Of a stretch of 9,636 bases of DNA, positions 1-5,928 are shown piece by piece. Origin of the DNA: Fimenecus sp036652055 (lineage in GTDB: Bacteria > Bacillota > Clostridia > Oscillospirales > Acutalibacteraceae). The translations under genes and the position numbers were made by a program. The DNA is taken from the NCBI GenBank assembly GCA_036652055.1, contig JAVVWP010000042.1, positions 1-9,636 of the forward strand, given 5' to 3'. The notes under the pieces were generated by a model that was not told the origin of the DNA, made no database searches, and saw only the letters and a program-made list of their open reading frames with translations. Numbering within the stretch: the first letter of the stretch is position 1; each line of letters begins with the position of its first letter.

Positions 1-117
1 GCTTCGGCAATGATAGTAAATGGCACAGGAGAAGGTGGAGGTAGTAGCACTTCAGTTGCCACCAGTGGCTACTCAGTCCCTACCGCTTTTGCTCCCTCCT
101 TCAGTCAGCTCCGCTGA
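1..117 (+). other. Possible 3' tail of an upstream open frame, uncertain
   Basis: The first plus-strand frame is open from base 1 to a TGA at 115-117. It would encode a Gly/Ser-rich tail ending SVPTAFAPSFSQLR. The last 20 or so codons lie inside repeat sequence (inverted repeats at 54-73 and 104-118). If this is a real gene end, its C-terminus has been supplied by a repeat element. No domain is recognisable in 38 residues, and a chance open frame is about as likely. The sequence left of the window would settle it. Confidence 0.2.
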
Positions 118-444
118 CAGCTTGCCTTTTGAGGAAGCGGGAAAAAGGAGGAACGGTCAAGACCGTTCCCTACATTCCATTGGTGAGTTTTTCGCTTAGA
201 ATGAATTTTATATCAAGGGTTTGTAGGGTTTGATGCCCACATCAAACCGTTGAATTTCATAAAAACTTGCAAAGCGGTCAAGGGATTTTCCCTACACTGA
301 ATTGGCTTGTTTCTATTTTGCTCCCTCCTTCAGTTGACTGCGGTCTCGCTTTTTCTCCGAAAACGGGAACCCTTTTGTCACTTCGTGACATTTCCCCTAA
401 CAGGGGATGCTCCAGAGGAAGCGTTGGGTTGTTCTGAATTGGCG

Positions 445-568
445 GTCATTCTGAGCTTGCGAAGAATCGCAGGGTTCCAATGAAGATGTTTAGTGGTTGA
501 GATCCTTCGCCATGCTTAGGATGACGCAGTGGTTGAGATCCTTCGCTTTGCTCAGGATGACACAGTGG
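445..568. repeat. Three copies of a dispersed TCATTCTGAGC / GGATCCTTCGC type repeat
   Basis: One copy reads on plus at 445-468 (GTCATTCTGAGC then GCGAAGAATC). Two copies read on minus at 501-525 and 537-561 (GATCCTTCGC, a short spacer, then AGGATGAC). The two minus copies sit inside a 42-base direct repeat (491-532 and 527-568) with a 36-base period and few mismatches. This motif type is widely seen as a short dispersed intergenic repeat in unrelated bacteria. Open frames across it are artefacts. Confidence 0.8.
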
Positions 569-582
569 ATAAAATCCGCAAT

Positions 583-849
583 TCATTTGATTTTTTCTGC
601 GGTTACTACTATTTGAATTAAAAATGCCGGCACAAACACTGCTCCCATACATTCTTTTCCACATTCTAAAAATTCAAAACAAAGCCTCATAAAATGTGAA
701 TAGTCCGAAATGCTACCTGCTACTAAAAAGCAAGTAAATGCCGCTGCGTAAAGTGAAATCACTAAAATTCCGCCATATTTCATTAAAAGTCTTGAAAAAT
801 TGTTAATGTTTTTAAAATTACTATGTAATTCCTTAAATAATGCTTGCAT
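583..849 (-). CDS. Small two-helix membrane protein, function unknown
   Basis: An 88-residue protein starting MQALFKELHS. I chose the ATG at 849 because AGGTAGGTG (857-865, minus) sits about 7 bases upstream; longer forms of the frame would run into the divergent neighbour. Residues 1-22 are polar and basic. Two hydrophobic segments follow, at about 24-46 (GGILVISLYAAAFTCFLVAG) and 66-84. Between them is a short region with three cysteines (C57, C63, C67). I do not recognise the family. It is divergent from the isomerase-like gene with about 80 bp between the starts, which suggests a shared regulatory region. It ends at the edge of the repeat mosaic, with no clear terminator. Confidence 0.7.
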   Translation of the reverse strand: MQALFKELHSNFKNINNFSRLLMKYGGILVISLYAAAFTCFLVAGSISDYSHFMRLCFEFLECGKECMGAVFVPAFLIQIVVTAEKIK

Positions 850-871
850 TTTGCAACACCTACCTATTACA

Positions 872-900
872 ATAATAAGTGATAGATGTTTTATATTCAA
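872..900 (-). promoter_or_regulatory. Candidate sigma-A promoter of the small membrane protein gene
   Basis: On minus, TTGAAT (895-900) and TATTAT (872-877) are 17 bases apart. The predicted start near 865 would give a very short leader that begins at the ribosome binding site, which weakens the call. AT-rich DNA makes such matches easy. Confidence 0.35.
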
Positions 901-928
901 TACACAAATAATGGAAGGTATGACTAAT

Positions 929-1705
929 ATGGCAATAGGCATTTCCACAGCTTGTTTTTACCCCGACACTACTGAAAATTCTCTTTTAACTACTGCAAAG
1001 CTTTCTGCTGGCGTTAGTGAAATATTTTTTAATTCACCGCACGAGCTTGACAAGCCTTTTATAAAAAATTTAAAAGAAATAATAAGCAGTTATGATTTAA
1101 AAATAAAAAGTTTTCACCCTTATGCTTCTTTTGCAGAATCGTATTATTATTTCAGTTCATATGAAAGGCGTTTCTATGAAAGCTTAGATGACTTTAAACG
1201 CTATTTTTATGCAGCGGCAGAGCTTGGGGCAGAGATTATTGTAATTCACGGAATAAAGCTTCCGGGGAGCATCTCTGACGAACTATATTTTGACAGATTT
1301 TCACAGATGTATGATATAGGGAAAAAAGAAGGCGTTTTTATTGCACAAGAAAATGTTGTTCATTATAGAAGTGAAAGCCCTGAATTTTTAAAAAAGATGA
1401 AAAACTATATGGGCAATGATTTTAAAATGGTTTTTGATATAAAACAGGCAAGGCGTGCAAATTATGATGTATATGATTTTATAAATGAATTTTATAGTTC
1501 AATAATACACACACATATTAGTGATTTTAACAGTGAACACGATTGCATAACTCCGCTTAGTGGCAATTTTGATTTTAATAAGCTTTTTACCACAATGAAA
1601 TCAAAAGGATACACAGGCGATTACATTATTGAGCTTTATCAAAACAGTTATAAAAACAAAGAAGAAATTAAAAATGCAAAGCTTGAATTAGAAAAAATAT
1701 TGTAA
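929..1705 (+). CDS. Sugar phosphate isomerase/epimerase-like TIM-barrel protein
   Basis: A 258-residue protein with the AP-endonuclease-2 / xylose-isomerase-like TIM-barrel pattern. Strand-end residues typical of the metal site are visible: H63 (SFHPY), H107 (IVIHG), E141 (AQENV), D170 (MVFDIKQA), H194 and H196 (IHTHISD) and E235 (YIIELY). The family binds a divalent metal and isomerises or epimerises sugars or sugar phosphates; the substrate is not predictable here. No signal peptide, so cytoplasmic. The start at 929 (MAIGIST) is chosen because GGAAGG (913-918) lies 10 bases upstream and the barrel begins at once. ATGs at 911 and 920 are alternatives, and the upstream extension to 800 is spurious. 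The downstream gene nrdR has its own promoter. Confidence 0.85.
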   Translation: MAIGISTACFYPDTTENSLLTTAKLSAGVSEIFFNSPHELDKPFIKNLKEIISSYDLKIKSFHPYASFAESYYYFSSYERRFYESLDDFKRYFYAAAELGAEIIVIHGIKLPGSISDELYFDRFSQMYDIGKKEGVFIAQENVVHYRSESPEFLKKMKNYMGNDFKMVFDIKQARRANYDVYDFINEFYSSIIHTHISDFNSEHDCITPLSGNFDFNKLFTTMKSKGYTGDYIIELYQNSYKNKEEIKNAKLELEKIL

Positions 1706-1714
1706 AAACAGACT

Positions 1715-1730
1715 ATACTATATATAGTAA
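1715..1730. promoter_or_regulatory. NrdR-box-like palindrome upstream of nrdR
   Basis: A perfect 14-base palindrome TACTATATATAGTA (1716-1729) sits just upstream of the nrdR -35 box. Against the known NrdR box ACACWATATATWGTGT, bases 1715-1730 match at 13 of 16 positions by eye, including the C-W-ATATAT-W-G core. NrdR boxes normally come in pairs about 31 bp apart. The only second candidate (1741-1756, overlapping the -35) is weak and about 26 bp away. Autoregulation is plausible, not shown. Confidence 0.5.
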
Positions 1731-1739
1731 ATATTTTTC

Positions 1740-1768
1740 TTTACTTTATAGTATATCCTTGATATAAT
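1740..1768 (+). promoter_or_regulatory. Sigma-A promoter of nrdR
   Basis: TTTACT (1740-1745) and a perfect TATAAT (1763-1768) with a 17-base spacer, placing the start near 1775. That gives a leader of about 30 bases with GGAGG at 1793-1797. Confidence 0.65.
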
Positions 1769-1805
1769 TATATCGTTAAAAAGTTTATTTTTGGAGGTAA
1801 TTTTT

Positions 1806-2261
1806 GTGAGATGTCCATTTTGTGGATATGAAGAAAGCAAGGTTATTGATTCAAGACCTACTGATGAGGGCGAAAGAATTCGCCGCCGCCGTGAATGTAT
1901 TAAATGTGCTAAGAGATTTACTACATATGAGATTATTGAAAGCGTTCCGATTTTAGTTATAAAAAAAGACAAATCTCGTGAAGTTTTTGACAGAAATAAG
2001 CTTTTAAGCGGTATGCTAAGAGCTTGTGAAAAGCGTCAGATTTCTATTGATACCCTTGAAAAAGCGATTGATGAAATTGAAGTTACGCTTCAAAATTCGC
2101 TTGACCGTGAAGTTACCTCTATCCATATAGGTGAGCTTGCTATGGATAAGCTTAAAGAAATTGACGAGGTTGCTTATGTCCGTTTCGCATCTGTTTATAG
2201 ACATTTTAAAGATATTCCTGCCTTTATGGATGAGCTATCAGCATTACTTGAAGGGAAATAA
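1806..2261 (+). CDS. nrdR: Transcriptional repressor NrdR of ribonucleotide reductase genes
   Basis: A 151-residue protein, the usual length for NrdR. It represses ribonucleotide reductase operons in response to the ATP/dATP balance. The N-terminal zinc ribbon has C3-x2-C6 (RCPFCG) and C31-x2-C34 (ECIKC), with the typical VIDSRPTDEGERIRRRREC stretch between them. An ATP-cone domain follows from about residue 47 (PILVIKKD, NKLLSGMLRACEKR) and ends in the conserved region AYVRFASVYRHFKDI. The start is GTG at 1806, as NrdR proteins begin M-[KR]-CPFC and GGAGG is 8 bases upstream; a TTG five codons earlier is less likely. No nrd reductase gene lies in the window, so its targets are elsewhere. A strong hairpin terminator follows within a few bases of the stop. 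Confidence 0.97.
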   Translation: MRCPFCGYEESKVIDSRPTDEGERIRRRRECIKCAKRFTTYEIIESVPILVIKKDKSREVFDRNKLLSGMLRACEKRQISIDTLEKAIDEIEVTLQNSLDREVTSIHIGELAMDKLKEIDEVAYVRFASVYRHFKDIPAFMDELSALLEGK

Positions 2262-2265
2262 TTTT

Positions 2266-2305
2266 TAGCTACCCATTTAGTCTTTATTTGGGTAGCTATT
2301 TTTTT
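2266..2305 (+). terminator. Intrinsic terminator of nrdR, abutting the next gene's SD
   Basis: A perfect 10-bp stem TAGCTACCCA (2266-2275) / TGGGTAGCTA (2289-2298), a 13-base loop, then seven Ts (2299-2305). The next gene's GGAGG begins at 2306 with no base between. There is no room for a promoter between this hairpin and the transglutaminase gene. Confidence 0.9.
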
Positions 2306-2317
2306 GGAGGAAAAATT

Positions 2318-3892
2318 ATGAAAAAACTTACAAGCCTATTATTATCAATTGTCCTTTTGCTTTCTATGGTTTCATCGAGTGCGTCTGCTTTTGCAAAATC
2401 ACAGGAAGGTCCGCAATACAAAAGTGAAATAATTAATCTCAAGAGCCTTGATCCTGATACTGTTTCTGACAAAAGTAATAGCTCTGATATTGTCTATGCA
2501 AACAGCTTTTTAAGCAGTAACCCCAGCGAGCCATATAGATTTTATTCGTTTTTAGATAAAAATCAACAGAATATTTATGACACCGTTCATAATTCTATTA
2601 TGGCAGGTAATTTTAAAGAAGAATATACTGTGAATTTTCCTAATCAAATAAAATTTGACGCAACAATAGAAAATAATAACCTTGTTATAGCGGAAGAAAC
2701 AAAAGAATTCTTAAACCAATTATTTTTAGGGGCAATGAGTGCATTAATTGATGATTATCCAATGATGTTTTGGATTAGTAGAGTAGGTTATTCTTTTTCT
2801 CATATTGATGGTAAAATGGGAAGTGATGGGATTTACCATGCAGTTGTTGACAATGCTACAATCAGTATTCCATTAGATAAAACGGTTTTTAGTGATTATA
2901 ATAAAGTAAAGAGCAAATATAATGCACTTCAAAATGCGGTAAACACTTTTACAGTTAATGGCACAACTCGTTATGAAAAAGTTAAGTCTATTCATGACTC
3001 TATTGCAAAGCTTGCTGCGTATGATAATAATTTCAGCCCTGAAAGTTATTCTCCTACAAGTGCTATTTTGTCACCTTATTTAACAGTGTGCGAGGGCTAT
3101 GCTGAAAGCTTTAAACTAATTTGTGACAGAGAAGGCATTCCTTGTATAATAGTTGTTGGCGTTGCTAATGGAGGAGCCCATGCTTGGAATTATGTTAAAA
3201 TGGAAGATAATAAGTGGTATGGACTTGATTTAACATGGGATGATCAAGTAAGTAAACTTTTCTATGATTTTTTCCTTGTAGGAGCAAATACTGTTGCACC
3301 AAACTTTGATGGAGCGCAAACTTTTTCTCAATCTCATACTCCAATAGGAGATAGATTTCCTTGTTCGTTCAGGCTTACTTATCCAATGCTTGCAGATAAT
3401 GCTTATGAAGTTCCAAAAATTAAGTTAGCCCCACCTCAAAATCTTGTGGCTAAATCAGTAACGCAAGATGCAATAAGTGTTAGCTGGGATAGGGCGGCAA
3501 ATGCAACAGGCTACAACATTTATGTTAATGGTACTTTAAATAACACACAGCCAATTACAGACACAACATATGAAATTACTGGGCTTATAAAAGGCACATC
3601 ATACACCATTGCAATATCTTCGGTTGACAGTCTTAAAGAAAGCGAAACCAAAACAGAAATTATAGTTAAAACAATGGAAGAACAAATTGCAGAGCGACTT
3701 TTAGGTGATGTTACAGGCGACGGTAGAGTAACCTCGGGCGATGCAATTGCAGTTTTAAGAGCCGAGGCACAGCTTAGAACATTAACAGCAGAAGAATTTA
3801 CTGCGGCCGATGTCGTAAAAGACAATAGAGTAACTTCGGGCGATGCAATTAGAATTCTTCGCTATGAGGCGCAATTAGTTCCATCACTTTAA
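2318..3892 (+). CDS. Secreted transglutaminase-like protein with FnIII and dockerin
   Basis: A 524-residue protein. Residues 1-26 form a signal peptide (MKK, hydrophobic core, ASAFA cleavage region). Residues about 27-200 are a region I cannot assign. The transglutaminase-like (papain-fold) domain spans about 210-320, with triad C258 (VCEGYAESFKLIC), H288 (GAHAWNYV) and D304 (YGLDLTWDD). A fibronectin type III domain follows at about 371-452 (ISVSWDRAANATGYNIYVNG). A type I dockerin lies at about 463-520 with two calcium-loop repeats, DVTGDGRVTSGD and DVVKDNRVTSGD. The product is exported and likely held on a cohesin-bearing scaffold. In bacteria such domains are often proteases or amidases rather than crosslinkers, so the reaction is open. 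The start at 2318 has GGAGG (2306-2310) 7 bases upstream. Transcription probably relies on read-through from nrdR or an internal promoter. The dockerin is nearly identical to that of the next gene. Confidence 0.9.
   Translation: MKKLTSLLLSIVLLLSMVSSSASAFAKSQEGPQYKSEIINLKSLDPDTVSDKSNSSDIVYANSFLSSNPSEPYRFYSFLDKNQQNIYDTVHNSIMAGNFKEEYTVNFPNQIKFDATIENNNLVIAEETKEFLNQLFLGAMSALIDDYPMMFWISRVGYSFSHIDGKMGSDGIYHAVVDNATISIPLDKTVFSDYNKVKSKYNALQNAVNTFTVNGTTRYEKVKSIHDSIAKLAAYDNNFSPESYSPTSAILSPYLTVCEGYAESFKLICDREGIPCIIVVGVANGGAHAWNYVKMEDNKWYGLDLTWDDQVSKLFYDFFLVGANTVAPNFDGAQTFSQSHTPIGDRFPCSFRLTYPMLADNAYEVPKIKLAPPQNLVAKSVTQDAISVSWDRAANATGYNIYVNGTLNNTQPITDTTYEITGLIKGTSYTIAISSVDSLKESETKTEIIVKTMEEQIAERLLGDVTGDGRVTSGDAIAVLRAEAQLRTLTAEEFTAADVVKDNRVTSGDAIRILRYEAQLVPSL
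3701..3880 (+). repeat. Dockerin-coding repeat, copy 1 (copy 2 at 5696-5875)
   Basis: These 180 bases align without gaps to 5696-5875, about 164 of 180 identical by my count, including an exact 60-base block (3740-3799 against 5735-5794). The encoded modules differ at 3 of 60 residues. Sequence outside the dockerin is unrelated, so it is module-level duplication or gene conversion. Confidence 0.9.
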
Positions 3893-3908
3893 TTATTAGA
3901 TTTTTTAT

Positions 3909-3947
3909 AATGCCCTGCCATTTTATTGTGGCAGGGCATTTCATTTT
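3909..3947 (+). terminator. Intrinsic terminator of the transglutaminase gene
   Basis: A perfect 12-bp stem AATGCCCTGCCA (3909-3920) / TGGCAGGGCATT (3929-3940), an 8-base loop and a T-rich tail (TCATTTTT). It starts 16 bases after the stop and separates the two dockerin genes transcriptionally. Confidence 0.92.
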
Positions 3948-3989
3948 TCCTATTGCTTTGGAGGGAGCGTGAAAACTTCTTATTTTTGC

Positions 3990-4018
3990 TTGAATTTTTT
4001 TAAAATTTGGTATATAAT
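3990..4018 (+). promoter_or_regulatory. Strong sigma-A promoter of the LRR-dockerin operon
   Basis: TTGAAT (3990-3995), a 17-base spacer and a perfect TATAAT (4013-4018). The start would be near 4025, giving a leader of about 60 bases with AGGGGG at 4072-4077. It is the only good promoter before the esterase gene as well. Confidence 0.8.
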
Positions 4019-4084
4019 AACAAATAGCACGGTAAAATGTTGTTTTTTAGGTACAAAATCACTTTAAAAATAGGGGGAAACAAA

Positions 4085-5887
4085 ATGAAAAAGAAACTCA
4101 AAGGGATTTCAATTCTAATGGCAATTTTAATGGTGGCGACAATTATCCCAATGGGGGCAATTTCATCTTTTGCACTTACAAGTGGCGATTATGATTATTC
4201 GGTCATTTCAGAAACCGACAAAACCGCAAAAATTGATAAGTATAAAGGCACTGGCGGAGATATTACAATTCCATCAAAAATTGATGCGTATACAGTAACT
4301 GGCATAGATAGCAATGTATTTAATGGTTGCACAAGTCTTACAAGCGTAATAATTCCTGACAGTGTAACTGGCATAGATAGCAATGCATTTTACGGTTGCA
4401 ATAGCCTTACTACTATTAATGTAAGCGAAGGTAATGCCGTATATTCAAGTATTGATGGAATAGTATATAGTAAAGATAAAACACAGTTATTGATATGCCC
4501 TAAGGGTAAATCTGGAGAAATCACAATTTCTGACAGCGTAACAAACATGGATAGCAATGCATTTTACGGTTGCACAGGTCTTACAGCTATTAATGTAAGC
4601 GAGGGTAATACAAAATATTCAAGTATTGATGGAATATTATATAATAAAGACAAAACGAAGTTATTTATATGCCCTAATGGCACAAGCCTTACAAGCGTAA
4701 TAATTCCAAATAGTGTAACAAGCATAGCTAACGCTGCATTCGCTGGTTGCAAAGGTCTAAAAGGTTTAACAATTCCGAATAGCGTAACAAAAATAGGTGA
4801 CGGTGTTTTTTATTATTGCACGAGTCTTACAAGCGTAACAATTCCTGATAGCGTAACGAGAATAGGTTACAGTGCATTTGATGGTACACCATTTTATAAT
4901 TCACTGCCAGATGGCGAAGTTTATTTAGGAAAAGTTTTTTATAAATATAAAGGCACAATGCCTAAAGACACAGAAATAAACATAAAAGCTGGAACGGTTT
5001 CAATTACAGACGATGCATTTAGCGGTTGCACAGATCTAAAAAGCGTAACAATTCCTGACAGCGTAACTTATATAGGTAAAGGTGCATTTGAGGGGACATC
5101 GTTTTATAATTCACTGCCAGATGGCGAAGTTTATTTAGGAAAAGTTTTTTATAAGTATAAAGGCACAATGCCACAAAACACAGAAATAACTATAAAATCA
5201 GGAATAATTTCAATTACAGACTATGCATTTGACCATTGCAAAGGACTAAAAAGTGTAACAATTCCAAATAGCGTAACAAACATAGGCAACTATGCTTTTG
5301 ACACTTGCACAAGCCTTACGAGTGTAATAATTCCTGACAGCGTGACAAGCATAGGCAATTGTGCATTTCAAGTTTGCACAGGTCTAAAAAGTGTAATAAT
5401 TGGAAATAGCGTAACAAGCATAGGATGGTGTGCATTTCAAGTTTGCACAGGTCTAAAAGATATAATAATTCCGAATAGCGTAACAAGCATAGGTACCTTT
5501 GCGTTTTGGGATTGTACAGGTCTAAAAGGTGTAACAATTCCTGACAGCGTAACAAGCATAGGGAACATGGCGTTTGGCTATTTTATGGATGGCGGTGAGA
5601 CACAACTACCTGGATTTACAATTACAGGAACAAAGGGTAGTGCTGCTGAAAAATATGCCAAAGATAATAAAATCAAATTCCAATTGATTTTAGCATTAGG
5701 CGATGTTAATGGCGATGGCAGAGTAACCTCTGCTGATGCAATTGCAGTTTTAAGAGCCGAGGCACAGCTTAGAACATTAACAGCAGAAGAATTTGCTGCG
5801 GCTGATGTCGTAAAAGACAATAGAGTAACTTCGGGTGATGCAATTAGAATTCTTCGCTATGAAGCACAGCTTGTTGACAAATTGTAA
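4085..5887 (+). CDS. Secreted BspA-type leucine-rich repeat protein with C-terminal dockerin
   Basis: A 600-residue protein. Residues 1-30 are a signal peptide (MKKKLKG, hydrophobic core, cleavage near SSFA). From about residue 74 to 510 there are some 14 LRR_5 (BspA / Treponema-type) units with core AFxxCxxLxxVxIPxSVT and a 23-residue period. Four units are longer, with inserts such as YSSIDGIVYSKDKT (units 2, 3) or LPDGEVYLGKVFYKYKG (units 6, 8). The array ends with the usual cap (ITGTKGSAAEKYAKDN). A type I dockerin fills 537-600, with loops DVNGDGRVTSAD and DVVKDNRVTSGD. BspA-type repeats mediate adhesion to host proteins or other cells; with a dockerin the protein is probably displayed on a cohesin-bearing complex. 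The start at 4085 has AGGGGG 7 bases upstream; the in-frame ATG at 4037 lacks this and would bury the signal peptide. Only 41 bp separate it from the esterase gene, with no terminator between. Confidence 0.93.
   Translation: MKKKLKGISILMAILMVATIIPMGAISSFALTSGDYDYSVISETDKTAKIDKYKGTGGDITIPSKIDAYTVTGIDSNVFNGCTSLTSVIIPDSVTGIDSNAFYGCNSLTTINVSEGNAVYSSIDGIVYSKDKTQLLICPKGKSGEITISDSVTNMDSNAFYGCTGLTAINVSEGNTKYSSIDGILYNKDKTKLFICPNGTSLTSVIIPNSVTSIANAAFAGCKGLKGLTIPNSVTKIGDGVFYYCTSLTSVTIPDSVTRIGYSAFDGTPFYNSLPDGEVYLGKVFYKYKGTMPKDTEINIKAGTVSITDDAFSGCTDLKSVTIPDSVTYIGKGAFEGTSFYNSLPDGEVYLGKVFYKYKGTMPQNTEITIKSGIISITDYAFDHCKGLKSVTIPNSVTNIGNYAFDTCTSLTSVIIPDSVTSIGNCAFQVCTGLKSVIIGNSVTSIGWCAFQVCTGLKDIIIPNSVTSIGTFAFWDCTGLKGVTIPDSVTSIGNMAFGYFMDGGETQLPGFTITGTKGSAAEKYAKDNKIKFQLILALGDVNGDGRVTSADAIAVLRAEAQLRTLTAEEFAAADVVKDNRVTSGDAIRILRYEAQLVDKL
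4376..4681 (+). repeat. Tandem in-frame 174-base repeat inside the LRR gene
   Basis: Bases 4376-4507 resemble 4550-4681 closely, offset by 174 bases (58 codons). Each copy encodes an LRR unit plus the YSSIDGI insert. This is recent internal duplication compared with the more diverged 23-residue units. Confidence 0.8.
4892..5191 (+). repeat. Tandem in-frame 210-base repeat inside the LRR gene
   Basis: Bases 4892-4981 are nearly identical to 5102-5191 (a few mismatches in 90), offset 210 bases or 70 codons. Each copy encodes NSLPDGEVYLGKVFYKYKGT, and similarity continues at a lower level into the following LRR unit. Confidence 0.85.
5696..5875 (+). repeat. Dockerin-coding repeat, copy 2 (copy 1 at 3701-3880)
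   Basis: Second copy of the dockerin module. Nearly all differences from copy 1 are silent or conservative; the residue changes are Thr to Asn and Gly to Ala in the first calcium loop region and Thr to Ala in the linker. Confidence 0.9.
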
Positions 5888-5928
5888 GTTCAAAACATTT
5901 AGGCTAACTGATTGGAGGCAACTTTCTT

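Larger units (their letters stand above)
1..582. repeat. Gene-free mosaic of palindromic and dispersed repeats
   Basis: No supported gene lies here. Several hairpin-forming units are packed together: AGTTGCCAC/GTGGCTACT (54-73, one mismatch), GTCAGC/GCTGAC (104-118), GAACGGTC/GACCGTTC (151-168), GGTTTGAT/ATCAAACC (227-248), AGGGA/TCCCT (281-293), TGTCAC/GTGACA (376-390) and TCCCCT/AGGGGA (393-407). The 19 bases at 87-105 recur exactly at 316-334, and GAGGAAGCG recurs at 131-139 and 415-423, so two units share the same ends with different interiors. The right part (445-568) holds three copies of a different dispersed repeat. The palindromes look like non-autonomous REP/MITE-like elements; this is inference. 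Confidence 0.75.

Noticed and set aside
1..600. CRISPR array
   Set aside because: Repeats are few, differ in sequence and orientation, and lack regular spacers; no cas gene is present.
446..664. 72-residue minus-strand open frame
   Set aside because: Most of it is translation of the three dispersed repeat copies (PEQSEGSQPLRHPKHGEGS), and its N-terminal part overlaps the better-supported small membrane gene.
800..928. N-terminal extension of the isomerase-like gene
   Set aside because: It has no SD at its start, overlaps the divergent membrane gene's coding start and promoter, and adds 43 residues not expected before the first barrel strand.
5316..5820. Minus-strand open frames under the LRR and dockerin modules, and similar ones at 3520-3825, 4195-4383 and 4564-4752
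   Set aside because: They are shadows of the repeated plus-strand coding sequence, with no SD and no independent signal.
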